From Leptotrichia massiliensis (GTDB lineage: Bacteria > Fusobacteriota > Fusobacteriia > Fusobacteriales > Leptotrichiaceae): a stretch of DNA of 64,000 nucleotides. Location of the stretch: positions 372,001 through 436,000 of the forward strand of contig NZ_FNVZ01000004.1 of the NCBI RefSeq assembly GCF_900104625.1, in the 5' to 3' direction. How positions within the stretch are numbered: the stretch's first letter is position 1; each line of letters begins with the position of its first letter. Position numbers and translations under genes: made by a program. A model generated the notes under the pieces. The model saw only the letters and a list, made by a program, of their open reading frames with translations, was not told the DNA's origin and made no database searches. This document shows positions 42,893 to 51,980 of this stretch, piece by piece.

Positions 42893-43441
42893 ATGCAAAA
42901 ACAAGAAAATTTAAATGAGGAAAAAACTAAAAAGAAAAAAAGTAACTTCCGAAAGAATCTTTTCGTAACATTACTTTTTTTTGGAACAGTCGCAGTTGTT
43001 CTTGTAAATCGTTATGATAGAAAGCATAGAAGTAAGATTCATGTAGAGGTGGATAAGAACTTGGTGCAGGAAACGACGCAAGAAGAAGAAGCTCAGAATA
43101 AAATTTCCATATTCGTATATAATCCCTCTACAAAAACAGTAAATGAGCGAGAAATCGTAGTTCCTCGACAAATGAACCTAATAGAAGGAGACTTTATAAA
43201 CGGAATTATCCGAAATTCAGATTATATCTCAGAAGATATGAAATTTAGAAGTGCATACAATCTTAGAATTGATAACGTAAACACTACAGTTGTTAAACTA
43301 AATGCACAATTTGCAAATCTAAAAAGAGAGCCTGAACTGTTTAATGGATTTTCTTTGGCTGTAACAAATACTATATTAAAGAATTTCCCCAATATTCAAA
43401 GTGTTGTAATTCAAATAGACGGGGAAACAAATACAAGATAA
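42893..43441 (+). CDS. GerMN-domain membrane-anchored protein
   Basis: A 182-aa protein: Lys/Glu-rich cytosolic N-terminus, one membrane span (about residues 25-41, LFVTLLFFGTVAVVLV), then an extracytoplasmic GerMN-like domain (ISIFVYNPSTKTVNERE, FINGIIRNSDYI, YNLRIDNVNTTVVKLNAQF, LAVTNTILKNFPNIQSVVIQIDGE). GerMN domains occur in germination and cell-wall proteins, often beside amidases as here. The organism does not sporulate as far as this window shows, so a cell-wall role is inferred. Confidence 0.8.
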   Translation: MQKQENLNEEKTKKKKSNFRKNLFVTLLFFGTVAVVLVNRYDRKHRSKIHVEVDKNLVQETTQEEEAQNKISIFVYNPSTKTVNEREIVVPRQMNLIEGDFINGIIRNSDYISEDMKFRSAYNLRIDNVNTTVVKLNAQFANLKREPELFNGFSLAVTNTILKNFPNIQSVVIQIDGETNTR

Positions 43442-43506
43442 TAAATAAAAAAATATTAGTAAAGTGACAGTTAGATTTATAAAATTAAAAAAATAAGTAA
43501 TTTTTG

Positions 43507-43560
43507 AGCTGTTTTGATATTAATGGAAAATTTGTTAATATTACGACAGCTTTTATTTTT
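43507..43560 (+). terminator. Terminator after the GerMN gene
   Basis: A long hairpin with outer arms AGCTGT/ACAGCT and inner arms ATATTAA/TTAATAT (within 43508-43553), followed by TTTTATTTTTG. Confidence 0.75.
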
Positions 43561-43656
43561 GAATTACCTAATTTTTATTCAAAAAATAATAGAAAAATAG
43601 TATTTTATATGCTATAATGTTTAAATGATTAAAGAAAAGAGAAAGGAAGATAAATA

Positions 43657-45483
43657 ATGGGACTTAGACAGCACAAAAAGGCAATTCAGATTGGTTCTGC
43701 AATTATGATAGGAATATTTGCTATATCTATGCTTGTTACTGGAATATTATTTTTAAAAAATAATGTTTTTGGTGAAGCAGGTGGTAATAGAGAAGTAATT
43801 GCAACAGTCAATGGAACAAAAATTTATCGTGATGATTTTGAAAGAGAAAGTTTGGGGTTAAAAAATCAATTAAGTGACTTAAATCAACAAAAAATGCAGC
43901 AATTATCACAAGCAGGAATACCCACTGAAAATCTAAAAAATGTTCCTGATAATATTATCAACGAATATGTTTTACAACTTATGATTCATAAGGAAATTTT
44001 GCTTTCATCAGCAAAAAATTTAGGAATAAAAATAAGTGGAGCAACTGTTGAACAAGACTTTAATAGTTATCAAAAACAATCAAAACTAGGAAAACAAGAG
44101 TTCGCTCAATATTTAAGATCTGTTGGATATAATGTTACTTCATTTAAAAAAATGATAAAAGATCAAAAAACAATTGAAAAAATGAGAGAAAAATTATTTG
44201 CAAACGATAAAATTACAGATGAAGAAATAAAAAAAGCATATGAAAGAAATAAATATACTCAAGCATTTTTAAATCAAGATTTTGAAGATGTGAAAGAACA
44301 AATTAAAGAAAATATGACACAAGATAAAGATATTATGATTTTAAATTCGTATCTTGCCAAAGCTAAAGAAAAAGCTAAAATTGTATTTAAAAACAAAGAT
44401 TTTGAAAAAATGTACGCTAATATGACAACTACTGTAGCACAAAATGGAGAATACAAATATACAAATGAATCATTAAATGAACAAATTATAAATACAGTTT
44501 CACAAACACAACAAGGTTATTCTGATAAACTTGTAAATGACTTGAAAGCTACATTAAAAGTAAACTTAGATAAATTTGTAAAAATTGCTAACAAAGCTAA
44601 AGCTGCGGGAATAAAAGCTGATCCAGATTTAGTAGGAGTAGATCAGTTAAGAGATTATTCACAAAAATATTATAATCATTTAATCGATACTTATAAACCT
44701 GATGATGCAGCATTACAAGCTAAATTTAATGCTAAAAAAGACAGTTACAATATTCCAAATAGTATTGGAGGTTATGTAATCGGAGAAGAATATCAGGCTG
44801 GAGAAAATGATTTTCAAGCAGCTAAAAAACAAGCTGAAGATATTATGAAGACAACAACTAAAGATAATTTCGCAGCTAAAGCTAAAGAATTTTCAAAAGA
44901 TCCTGGTTCAGCGAATAATGGTGGAAGTCTAGGAGAAACAGCTGATTTATCACAACTTGTTCCAGAATTTGCAAATGCAGTTAAAAAAAGTAAGGCTGGA
45001 GATATTGTAGGTCCTATCAAAACTCAATTTGGTTACCATATTATTTATATTCAAAGTAAGGATGCAAAAAATGAAAATGTTGCAAAAGTTAGTCATATTT
45101 TGATAACACCAACTATTTCTGAAGCATCAAAACAAGAAGTTATTAAAAAAGTTCAAGCTTTAAAAGCCGAAATTGAAAGTAAAAAAACTACTTTTGAAAA
45201 TGTAGAAAAACAAGATAAATACAAATTCAGCATTAAGGAAAGATTCAAAAAAATGGTTAAGTCGGATGCAATTCCTGGAATTGGTAAAAATGACGAATTA
45301 ATGAATCAAATATTTGCACTACAAATAAACGGAATTCTTGATAGAAATGATGCAACAGGGTATTACTTGATAACTAAAACATCTGAAATACCATTTACAC
45401 AAGCTACATTTGAAAATTCAAAAGAGCGTGTAAGATTGGAACTTGCACATGAATATGCAGATAAACAATTAGAAATTATGTAA
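43657..45483 (+). CDS. PpiD/SurA-like peptidyl-prolyl isomerase, membrane-anchored foldase
   Basis: A 608-aa envelope chaperone. N-terminal signal anchor (residues about 12-34), then a SurA_N-like region starting VIATVNGTKIYRDDFERES with long helices. The parvulin (rotamase) domain at about residues 370-460 includes AKEFSKDPGSANNGGSLGE, VPEFANAVKKSKAGDIVGPIKTQFGYHIIYI. KVSHILI marks a second, incomplete parvulin-like segment after it. Likely role: folding of exported proteins near the inner membrane. A -10 (TATAAT near 43611) and GAAAGGAAG precede the ATG. Confidence 0.9.
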   Translation: MGLRQHKKAIQIGSAIMIGIFAISMLVTGILFLKNNVFGEAGGNREVIATVNGTKIYRDDFERESLGLKNQLSDLNQQKMQQLSQAGIPTENLKNVPDNIINEYVLQLMIHKEILLSSAKNLGIKISGATVEQDFNSYQKQSKLGKQEFAQYLRSVGYNVTSFKKMIKDQKTIEKMREKLFANDKITDEEIKKAYERNKYTQAFLNQDFEDVKEQIKENMTQDKDIMILNSYLAKAKEKAKIVFKNKDFEKMYANMTTTVAQNGEYKYTNESLNEQIINTVSQTQQGYSDKLVNDLKATLKVNLDKFVKIANKAKAAGIKADPDLVGVDQLRDYSQKYYNHLIDTYKPDDAALQAKFNAKKDSYNIPNSIGGYVIGEEYQAGENDFQAAKKQAEDIMKTTTKDNFAAKAKEFSKDPGSANNGGSLGETADLSQLVPEFANAVKKSKAGDIVGPIKTQFGYHIIYIQSKDAKNENVAKVSHILITPTISEASKQEVIKKVQALKAEIESKKTTFENVEKQDKYKFSIKERFKKMVKSDAIPGIGKNDELMNQIFALQINGILDRNDATGYYLITKTSEIPFTQATFENSKERVRLELAHEYADKQLEIM

Positions 45484-45496
45484 AATATAAACTTTT

Positions 45497-45540
45497 GAAA
45501 ACTGTTTCAATACTAAAATGTTTGGGACAGTTTTTATTTT
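45497..45540 (+). terminator. Terminator after the PpiD-like gene
   Basis: AAACTGT and ACAGTTT pair within 45498-45532, followed by TTATTTTT. Confidence 0.7.
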
Positions 45541-45570
45541 TAAAATTTTTAATTAAAATTAGGAGCTGAA

Positions 45571-46233
45571 ATGAAATATATTGAATATTTGGAGAGTGTC
45601 AATAAAAAAATGATTGTGAAAGAAAAAGGTTTAAAAATAACACAGGATGCTATTTTACTTTCAGAATTTATAAAAAAATACTTTGAGGCAAACTACAAAA
45701 ATATAAAAGAGAAAAAAAAATTTCTAGAAGTTGGAGCAGGACAAGGAATAATTTCTCTATTGCTTTCTGAAATGAATGCTGTTTCAAAAATTTTTGCAGT
45801 AGAAATTCAAGAAGAAATATTTAAAATATTAAAAAAAAATGTAGAAATAAATAGTTTAAACGAAAAAATTATACCAATTAATAAAAATATAAAAAATATT
45901 CAAAAAGAATATGATTTTATTTTCTCAAATCCCCCATATAAAAAGACTAATTCTGGAAAAATGCCAGAAGATAAATCAGAAAAAATTAGTAAATATGAAA
46001 TTTTACTTACGTTGGAAGAACTTTTTCAAGAAATAAAAAGACTTTTAAAAAACTATGGAGAATTTTTTGTAATTGTGCCAAATAATAGGTTAAATGATGT
46101 TTTTAGATATATCTACAAGAATAACATGAATATTTTGACGATAGAAGTTAATAAATATAAAAAAACAGATTTAGTAGTTGTACACGGTAGAAAAGGAGGA
46201 AAGATAAATTCTGGAATTGAAATTAATGTATAA
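45571..46233 (+). CDS. TrmN6-like tRNA1(Val) (adenine-N6)-methyltransferase family protein
   Basis: A 220-aa SAM-dependent methyltransferase. The glycine loop FLEVGAGQGIISLLL binds SAM, FAVEIQEE is motif II, and FIFSNPPYKKTNSG is the N6-adenine/N5-glutamine-type NPPY catalytic motif. RKGGKIN near the C-terminus is typical of the YfiC/TrmN6 group, which modifies A37 of tRNA-Val. RNA rather than DNA or protein as substrate is the family norm, not shown here. GGAGCTGAA precedes the ATG. Confidence 0.85.
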   Translation: MKYIEYLESVNKKMIVKEKGLKITQDAILLSEFIKKYFEANYKNIKEKKKFLEVGAGQGIISLLLSEMNAVSKIFAVEIQEEIFKILKKNVEINSLNEKIIPINKNIKNIQKEYDFIFSNPPYKKTNSGKMPEDKSEKISKYEILLTLEELFQEIKRLLKNYGEFFVIVPNNRLNDVFRYIYKNNMNILTIEVNKYKKTDLVVVHGRKGGKINSGIEINV

Positions 46234-46239
46234 AAAATA

Positions 46240-46290
46240 AAAAGGAATTATTTCTAGTTTAAATTAGTCCTAATTCCTTAAATAAAATTT
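46240..46290. terminator. Shared terminator between convergent genes
   Basis: AAGGAATTA and TAATTCCTT pair within 46242-46282, with A and T runs on both sides, so it can serve the methyltransferase gene (+) and tpx (-). Confidence 0.75.
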
Positions 46291-46327
46291 ATTATTTAGA
46301 TTTTTATATTTGTTCCATTTTAAAAAT

Positions 46328-46846
46328 CTATTTAGTTAATTCTTTTATTACTTCCAACGCTTTTTCATAATCAGGATGTTCTCCAACTTCTGATACATAT
46401 TCTAGATATCTTATAACACCATCTTTGTCAACAATAATAGTTCCTCGTGATAATAATCTTAATTCTTTTATTACAAAACCATATTTTGTTCCAAAGTCTA
46501 ATTCTCTGTGATCTGAAGCTGTTAAAGCATTTGCAATACCTTTATCCGCACAGTATCTTCCAAGTGCAAATGGTAAATCTGCTGAAATCGTTAATAGTTG
46601 GACATCATCTCCAAAACTTGCAGCTTCCTGATTAAATCTTGCTAACTGTAACGCACATACTCCTGTGTCAACTGATGGAAACACAGCTATTACAACAACT
46701 TTTCCTTTATAGTCGCTTAATTTTACTTCCTTTAGTTCTGGCGATAAAACTGTAAAGTCAGGTGCTGTATCTCCTGTTTTTACCTCATTTCCAACAAGAG
46801 TTATTGGATTTCCTTTAAATGTTACTTTATCTTTAATCTCTGCCAT
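46328..46846 (-). CDS. tpx: Thiol peroxidase
   Basis: A 172-aa atypical 2-Cys peroxiredoxin that reduces hydrogen and alkyl peroxides with thioredoxin. Peroxidatic Cys64 is in FPSVDTGVCALQ, and the resolving Cys99 in LGRYCADKG. Tpx-specific segments include TFKGNPITLVG and SRGTIIVDKDG. AGGAGGTAATAAA precedes the ATG. Monocistronic and likely useful to an anaerobe meeting oral oxygen. The thioredoxin-like gene at 6793 is a possible but unproven partner. Confidence 0.95.
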   Translation of the reverse strand: MAEIKDKVTFKGNPITLVGNEVKTGDTAPDFTVLSPELKEVKLSDYKGKVVVIAVFPSVDTGVCALQLARFNQEAASFGDDVQLLTISADLPFALGRYCADKGIANALTASDHRELDFGTKYGFVIKELRLLSRGTIIVDKDGVIRYLEYVSEVGEHPDYEKALEVIKELTK

Positions 46847-46925
46847 TTTATTACCTCCTTTATTTTTTGTAATTATAACATATTTTATATTATTTGTATA
46901 TAAAATTATAAAAATAAATAAAGTA

Positions 46926-47300
46926 TCATCTTTTTTCTAAAATATGTGTCATTCCTTGCTCCACAATATGCTTTATATGCTCGTCTTCAAGCGAGTAATA
47001 AACAACTTTACCTTCTTTCCTATGTTTTACAAACCTCCCCTGTTTTAATACCCGAAGCTGATGTGAGATAGCAGACTGTGTCATTTTCAAGAGATTTGCA
47101 ATATCATAAACGCACATTTCCTCATGAAACAAGGCACTTAATATCCTCATTCTAGTCGTATCTCCTAATATCTTAAAAAAATCCGCCAAATCATAGATAA
47201 CTTCCTCTTTAGGCATCAATTTTTCTACTTTTTCCACAATTTCTTTGTGAATAGTCTTTGTTTCATAACTTGTAATTTCTTCTTCCATTATTTTAGCCAT
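46926..47300 (-). CDS. ArsR/SmtB-family zinc-type transcriptional repressor
   Basis: A 124-aa winged-helix metal sensor. The HTH is MTQSAISHQLRVLKQGRFVKHRKEG. The C-terminal helix has DEHIKHIVEQGMTHILE, an exact DxHx10HxxE zinc site of the alpha5 type found in CzrA and SmtB. The alpha3 CxC motif of CadC is absent (MCVYD has one Cys). ATG 47298-47300 follows GGGAGGG closely; a TTG 12 bases earlier is rejected. No zinc exporter is adjacent, so its target is elsewhere or itself. Divergent from the exported protein at 47473. Confidence 0.88.
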   Translation of the reverse strand: MAKIMEEEITSYETKTIHKEIVEKVEKLMPKEEVIYDLADFFKILGDTTRMRILSALFHEEMCVYDIANLLKMTQSAISHQLRVLKQGRFVKHRKEGKVVYYSLEDEHIKHIVEQGMTHILEKR

Positions 47301-47472
47301 TTTCCCTCCCAATGTTTGGAATATATGTTATTATTATATCACGTATTGAGATAACTTCAAAATTAGATTTTTTCTTTTATTATCTAAGATAAAAAAAAGT
47401 GAAAATCTATTAAAAAATTACTATAATGTAGTAAAATTACTTTAGTATTTTTAATAAAAAAGGAGTATATTT

Positions 47473-48330
47473 ATGAAAAGAAATAAATCTAAATTATTAA
47501 TTTTAGCGTTTGTTATAGCAATTTCGATTTCTTCATTTGGGCTTTCTAAAAAAAATATGACAAAAACTACCCAAAAACCTGAGGTTGTGGATACAAATAA
47601 AAAAGCAGGACTTACAATTTCAAAAGCTGAACTTGATATTGTGGCTGAGAAAATTTTTAAAAATGAAGCTGGAGGAAAAAAAGAAGATCTTGTTTACTGG
47701 AATACTGGAGAAGATTTTCCATCACTTGGGATTGGACATTTTATTTGGTATAAACAAGGGCAAAGAGGAAGGTTTGCAGAGAGCTTTCCGCAACTTGTAG
47801 ATTATTATAGAAAACATGATATAAGATTACCTAAGATTATTGAAGAAAATAGCTATTCACCGTGGGAAAGCCAAGAAGAGCTTTTTAAACTTAGAAGTGT
47901 TGGAAATACTGATATTGTTGAATTAACAAATTTTCTTTACAATACAAGGGCTATTCAAGTCTCATTTATTTTTGAGCGGCTTGAAAATTCTTTAGAAAAA
48001 ATGCTGGAAGTAGCTAATAATCCAGAAAATGTAAAAAAACAATTTTACCGTGTTGCACAATCTCCAAATGGGTTATATCCGTTGATTGATTATGTGAATT
48101 TCAAAGGCGAAGGGACTTCTCGAACTGAAACTTATAAGGGAGATGGCTGGGGACTTCTTCAAGTTTTAGAAAATATGAAAGGTACTGGTAGTGGAAAAGC
48201 AGCACTTGAAGAATTTAGTAACTCTGCAAAATTTGTGCTTGAAAGACGGGTAAAAAATTCTGACCCTTCAAAAAATGAAAGAAAATGGCTAGCAGGATGG
48301 TTAAATCGTTGTAATACATATAAAAATTGA
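47473..48330 (+). CDS. Exported protein of unknown function, possibly lysozyme-like
   Basis: A 285-aa protein with a signal peptide (residues about 1-24, ending SSFG). The mature part carries KIFKNEAGGKKEDLVYWN, GEDFPSLGIGHFIWYKQG and, toward the C-terminus, GTSRTETYKGDGWGLLQVLE and WLNRCNTYKN. A Glu shortly before a GxGH-like segment recalls lysozyme-fold hydrolases, but I cannot assign the family. AAGGAG precedes the ATG. Monocistronic, with a terminator 120 bases downstream. Probably periplasmic, perhaps acting on the cell wall. Confidence 0.65.
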   Translation: MKRNKSKLLILAFVIAISISSFGLSKKNMTKTTQKPEVVDTNKKAGLTISKAELDIVAEKIFKNEAGGKKEDLVYWNTGEDFPSLGIGHFIWYKQGQRGRFAESFPQLVDYYRKHDIRLPKIIEENSYSPWESQEELFKLRSVGNTDIVELTNFLYNTRAIQVSFIFERLENSLEKMLEVANNPENVKKQFYRVAQSPNGLYPLIDYVNFKGEGTSRTETYKGDGWGLLQVLENMKGTGSGKAALEEFSNSAKFVLERRVKNSDPSKNERKWLAGWLNRCNTYKN

Positions 48331-48446
48331 GTTTAAAATAATAAAAACAATTTTTTGTTTAATTTTTTAACATTAAACCATTTTAAAATTTTAATAGGAT
48401 AACTATAATTTTTAAGTTAGATATTGTTACTACAATGTTATTTTGA

Positions 48447-48480
48447 AATAGTCTAAATTTTTATTTGGACTATTTTTTTG
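48447..48480 (+). terminator. Terminator after the exported protein gene
   Basis: AATAGTC (48447-48453) pairs with GACTATT (48468-48474), followed by a T run. Confidence 0.8.
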
Positions 48481-48572
48481 TGAAAATTGTTAAATATATT
48501 ATATTTAGAGAACCATTATTTAAGCATAAAAAAAATTAATAGTAAAAAAAATCACATTATAAACAAAATTGC

Positions 48573-48602
48573 TTGCAAATATGACTAGGTATAAGATATA
48601 AT
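48573..48602 (+). promoter_or_regulatory. Promoter of the opp operon
   Basis: TTGCAA (48573-48578), 18-base spacer, TATAAT (48597-48602), 36 bases before the oppB start. Confidence 0.7.
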
Positions 48603-48638
48603 ATAGGTATATAAAAATTTTTGCGAAAGGAAGCGAGT

Positions 48639-49616
48639 ATGAAAAATATTTTAAAGTTTTTAATTAAAAGAATCGCAATGGGGCTTGTAACGTTGTGGCT
48701 AGTTATTACTATTACATTTTTTCTAATACATATGTTACCTGGTGATCCGTTTCAAAGTGAAAAAGCGATTCCACCTAAAGTAAAGGAAAATCTAATGGCA
48801 AAATACCATTTGGACCGTCCATTGGGAGAACAATATGTTGAATATCTAAAAAACATAGCAAAAGGAGATTTGGGAGCATCCATGAAAGTTCGTGGAAGAA
48901 CTGTTAATGATGTTATTAAGAAAAGTTTCTTGACATCAGCAGATTTGGGAACCAGATCTATTATCTTTGCATTGGCTTTAGGAATTCCACTTGGAATTGT
49001 TGCTGCTCTGAAAAGAGGAAAATATCAGGATAGGTTAGCGATGATTGTAGCTATAATTGGAATATCTGTACCAAGTTTTGTATTGGCTGGGTTAATGCAG
49101 AAATATTTTGTGGATGTACATAATGGGATTTTAATAGATCAGTATAATTTACCACTTATAAGAATTTTACTGTCTGGATGGGATAGACCTGAGAAAAAAA
49201 TATTGCCAGTTGTTGCACTGGGACTTTATACAGTGGCATTGATTGCACGTTTATTAAGAAATAAAATGATCGAAGTAATGGGACAGGATTATATAAGACT
49301 GGCTATTGCAAAAGGAGTTAAACCAAAAAATATTGTATTTAGGCATGCTTTAAGAAATGCAATTTTACCAATTATTACAATAATGGGTCCAACAATTGCA
49401 GCAGTTTTGACTGGTTCATTTGTAATTGAAAAAATGTTTTCAATTCCAGGATTGGGAAAATATTTCGTAGACAGTATCAACGACAGAGATTATACGATGG
49501 TACTTGGAGTTACAGTGTTTTATGCGATATTCCTTATCATAATGATGATACTTGTTGATATTGTGTATGTTTTAGTTGATCCTAAAATTAAACTTGGAAA
49601 AGGAGATGAGATATAG
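48639..49616 (+). CDS. oppB: Oligopeptide ABC transporter permease OppB
   Basis: A 325-aa inner-membrane permease of the dipeptide/oligopeptide ABC importer. N-terminal span at residues 10-30 (ITFFLIHMLPGDPF signature follows), five more spans, and the cytosolic EAA loop GQDYIRLAIAKGVKPKNIVFRHALRNAILP that docks on the ATPases. ATG 48639 follows AAAGGA; a TTG 18 bases upstream overlaps that site and is rejected. Its TAG overlaps the GTG of oppC by one base. Confidence 0.95.
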   Translation: MKNILKFLIKRIAMGLVTLWLVITITFFLIHMLPGDPFQSEKAIPPKVKENLMAKYHLDRPLGEQYVEYLKNIAKGDLGASMKVRGRTVNDVIKKSFLTSADLGTRSIIFALALGIPLGIVAALKRGKYQDRLAMIVAIIGISVPSFVLAGLMQKYFVDVHNGILIDQYNLPLIRILLSGWDRPEKKILPVVALGLYTVALIARLLRNKMIEVMGQDYIRLAIAKGVKPKNIVFRHALRNAILPIITIMGPTIAAVLTGSFVIEKMFSIPGLGKYFVDSINDRDYTMVLGVTVFYAIFLIIMMILVDIVYVLVDPKIKLGKGDEI

Positions 49617-50581
49617 TGGCAGAAAATACAAAAAAAATTATAACTGAAAATAATTATATCCCGACACCTGAAGATTTTGAAATCGTGGGTGCAAACACTA
49701 CTCAAAGTGAAGTAATTTACAAACCAAGTTTAACATTCTGGCAGGATGGATGGAGAAGATTCAAGAAAAATAAATTGGCTTTGTCATTTTTGGGAATAAC
49801 TCTTGTTTTCTTATTTTTAGCAATATTTGGACAAAGTTTGACAAAATATTCTTATCGAGCTCAAGACTTATCAGCTAAATTTTTAAGTCCAACAAAAGGG
49901 CTTGGAAAAGGACATTATTTGGGAACTGATAACCTTGGACGTGACTTGTTTGCAAGACTTTCACAAGGAATAAGAATTTCAATGGAATTATCGTTGATTA
50001 CAGCTGCAATCTGTGTTGTTTTCGGAACAATTTATGGGGCTGTATCAGCATATTTTGGCGAAATTATCGATACAATAATGACTAGAATTGTAGAAATCTT
50101 ACTAATTATTCCATCAATGATTTATATAATTTTATTAATGGTTGTAATGGGAAATAGTGTAAAAACAATAATTATCGCAATGTCTCTTACAAGATGGTTA
50201 AATTATTCACTATTAGTTCGTGGAGAAGTCCTAAAAATAAAGGAAAATGAATTTGTATTAGCTTCAAAATCACTTGGTGGAAACTTTTTATGGATAACTC
50301 TAAAACACTTAATTCCAAATACATTAAGTGTAATAATAATAAGACTTACAACAGATATACCAAACATTATCTTTACAGAAGCATTTTTAAGTTTCATTGG
50401 ACTTGGAGTACCAATTCCACAGGCTTCACTTGGAAACTTGGTATTTGATGGTTTCGTAAATATGACTTCATATCCATATTTATTCATTATTCCATCAGTT
50501 GTAATTTCATTAATTACATTGGCATTTAATATAGTTGGAGATGCTTTAAATGATGCATTGAATCCAAAATTAAGAGATTAA
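49616..50581 (+). CDS. oppC: Oligopeptide ABC transporter permease OppC
   Basis: A 321-aa second permease subunit. The cytosolic N-terminus of about 55 residues precedes the first span (LALSFLGITLVFLFLAIFG). The OppC family region GTDNLGRDLFARLSQGIRISMEL is clear, and the EAA loop reads NEFVLASKSLGGNFLWITLKHLIPNTL. It starts with GTG 49616, overlapping the oppB stop (TAGTG), after AAGGAGAT. The 349-base gap to oppD contains a two-hairpin element, an unusual break within an opp operon. Confidence 0.95.
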   Translation: MAENTKKIITENNYIPTPEDFEIVGANTTQSEVIYKPSLTFWQDGWRRFKKNKLALSFLGITLVFLFLAIFGQSLTKYSYRAQDLSAKFLSPTKGLGKGHYLGTDNLGRDLFARLSQGIRISMELSLITAAICVVFGTIYGAVSAYFGEIIDTIMTRIVEILLIIPSMIYIILLMVVMGNSVKTIIIAMSLTRWLNYSLLVRGEVLKIKENEFVLASKSLGGNFLWITLKHLIPNTLSVIIIRLTTDIPNIIFTEAFLSFIGLGVPIPQASLGNLVFDGFVNMTSYPYLFIIPSVVISLITLAFNIVGDALNDALNPKLRD

Positions 50582-50605
50582 AAATTTAAAAATTTTATAA
50601 AAAAC

Positions 50606-50806
50606 GTCGTGATTTTTTGGAAATAAAATTGACTGTTTGAGCGAAGTTTTACGTAGCGAGTTTCAATTTTGTTTTCAAAAAATGCTTAGACAAGCCAGGG
50701 ATAGTGCGTAGCACTTTCGCCATTCTTTTTAATATGCTGTTATTTAAATATGTTAAAATAACTATTATTGCGAAATAAAGGGAAATGGCGATTGATACCC
50801 TTGCTT
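50606..50806 (+). repeat. Two-hairpin dispersed intergenic element, copy B
   Basis: Hairpin 1 has 21-nt arms at 50612-50632 and 50663-50683 with loop ACTGTTTGAGCGAAG...GTAGCGAGTT. Compared with copy A, two base pairs of the stem have changed on both sides so that pairing is kept. A mini-hairpin AGTGCGTAGCACT (50703-50715) follows, then hairpin 2, AAGGG (50778-50782) / CCCTT (50798-50802), around AAATGGCGATTGATA. It lies between oppC and oppD in the sense direction. Confidence 0.8.
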
Positions 50807-50930
50807 AAATAAATTAAATTAATAAATTCAATAAAGAAAAAATATTTATTAATCAAAAAGGTTTTTATCTAAGTTTTTTTAATATTTTAAAATATATAAC
50901 AATCCATATTAATACAGAGAGGATTAGAGA

Positions 50931-51980
50931 ATGGGAAAAAAATTATTAGAAGTAAAAGACTTGAGTGTTTCTTTTAATACTTATGCTGGAGAAGTTCAAG
51001 CTCTTAGAGGTATTAGCTTTTCTGTAGATCGAGGAGAAACACTTGCAATCGTTGGAGAGTCTGGTTCGGGGAAATCAGTTACCGTACAGACAATTATGAG
51101 ATTAATACCAATGCCTCCAGGAGAAATAAAAAATGGGGAAATACTTTTTGAAGGCGAAGATTTAGTAAAGGCTTCCATTGAAAGAATGAGAGAACTTCGT
51201 GGTGGAAAAATCGGGATGATATTTCAAGATCCTATGACATCACTTAATCCAACGATTAAAGTTGGAAAACAAATTATGGAAGGAATTTTGATTCATAAAA
51301 ATGTAACAAAGGAAGAAGCAAAGCAGCAAGCCATTGAAATGCTTAGAAAAGTTGGTATTCCTAAACCTGAAGAAAGATTCCATCAATATCCGCATGAATT
51401 TTCTGGAGGAATGCGACAAAGAGCAGTTATAGCCATTGCTCTTTCGTGTGAACCAGACTTATTGATTTGTGATGAACCAACAACGGCTTTAGACGTTACA
51501 ATTCAAGCACAAATACTAGATTTGATAAATGAACTGAAAAAAGAATTAAATATTGCCGTAATACTTATAACACATGATTTGGGAGTGGTCGCTGAAACTG
51601 CCGACAGAGTAATTGTTATGTATGCTGGAGAAAAATTGGAAGAAGCTCCTGTTAGGGAACTTTTCAAAAATCCAAAACATCCTTACACTTGGGGACTTTT
51701 GAAATCTTTACCAAGACTGGATATGAAAATTGGAGAAAAATTAGCTTCTATTCCGGGAACTCCTCCAGATTTATTAAAACCACCTGTAGGAGATCCATTT
51801 GCACCACGTTCTGAATATGCAATGAAAATTGACTATGAAAGAAAACCTCCAATGATTGATTTAGGAAATGGACATTTTGTAAAATCGTGGCTTTATGTTG
51901 ACGGTGCTCCAAAAATAAAATCTCCTTTTGAATCAGAGGAATCTGATGAATTAAAAAATGAAGGAATGGAGGGGAAATAA
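50931..51980 (+). CDS. oppD: Oligopeptide ABC transporter ATPase OppD
   Basis: A 349-aa ATPase: Walker A GESGSGKSVT, Q-loop MIFQDPMTSLNP, signature FSGGMRQRAVIAIAL, Walker B LLICDEPTTALD, H-loop ITHDLGVVAE, and the C-terminal oligopeptide/dipeptide extension (HPYTWGLLKSLPRLD, PGTPPDLLKPPVGDPFAPR). The Cys cluster that many OppD proteins carry in this extension is absent. GAGAGGATTAGAGA precedes the ATG. Its TAA overlaps the ATG of oppF (TAATG). Confidence 0.95.
   Translation: MGKKLLEVKDLSVSFNTYAGEVQALRGISFSVDRGETLAIVGESGSGKSVTVQTIMRLIPMPPGEIKNGEILFEGEDLVKASIERMRELRGGKIGMIFQDPMTSLNPTIKVGKQIMEGILIHKNVTKEEAKQQAIEMLRKVGIPKPEERFHQYPHEFSGGMRQRAVIAIALSCEPDLLICDEPTTALDVTIQAQILDLINELKKELNIAVILITHDLGVVAETADRVIVMYAGEKLEEAPVRELFKNPKHPYTWGLLKSLPRLDMKIGEKLASIPGTPPDLLKPPVGDPFAPRSEYAMKIDYERKPPMIDLGNGHFVKSWLYVDGAPKIKSPFESEESDELKNEGMEGK

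Noticed and set aside
42893-43441. Spore germination protein
   Set aside because: GerMN domains occur in non-sporulating bacteria, and no sporulation gene is in the window.
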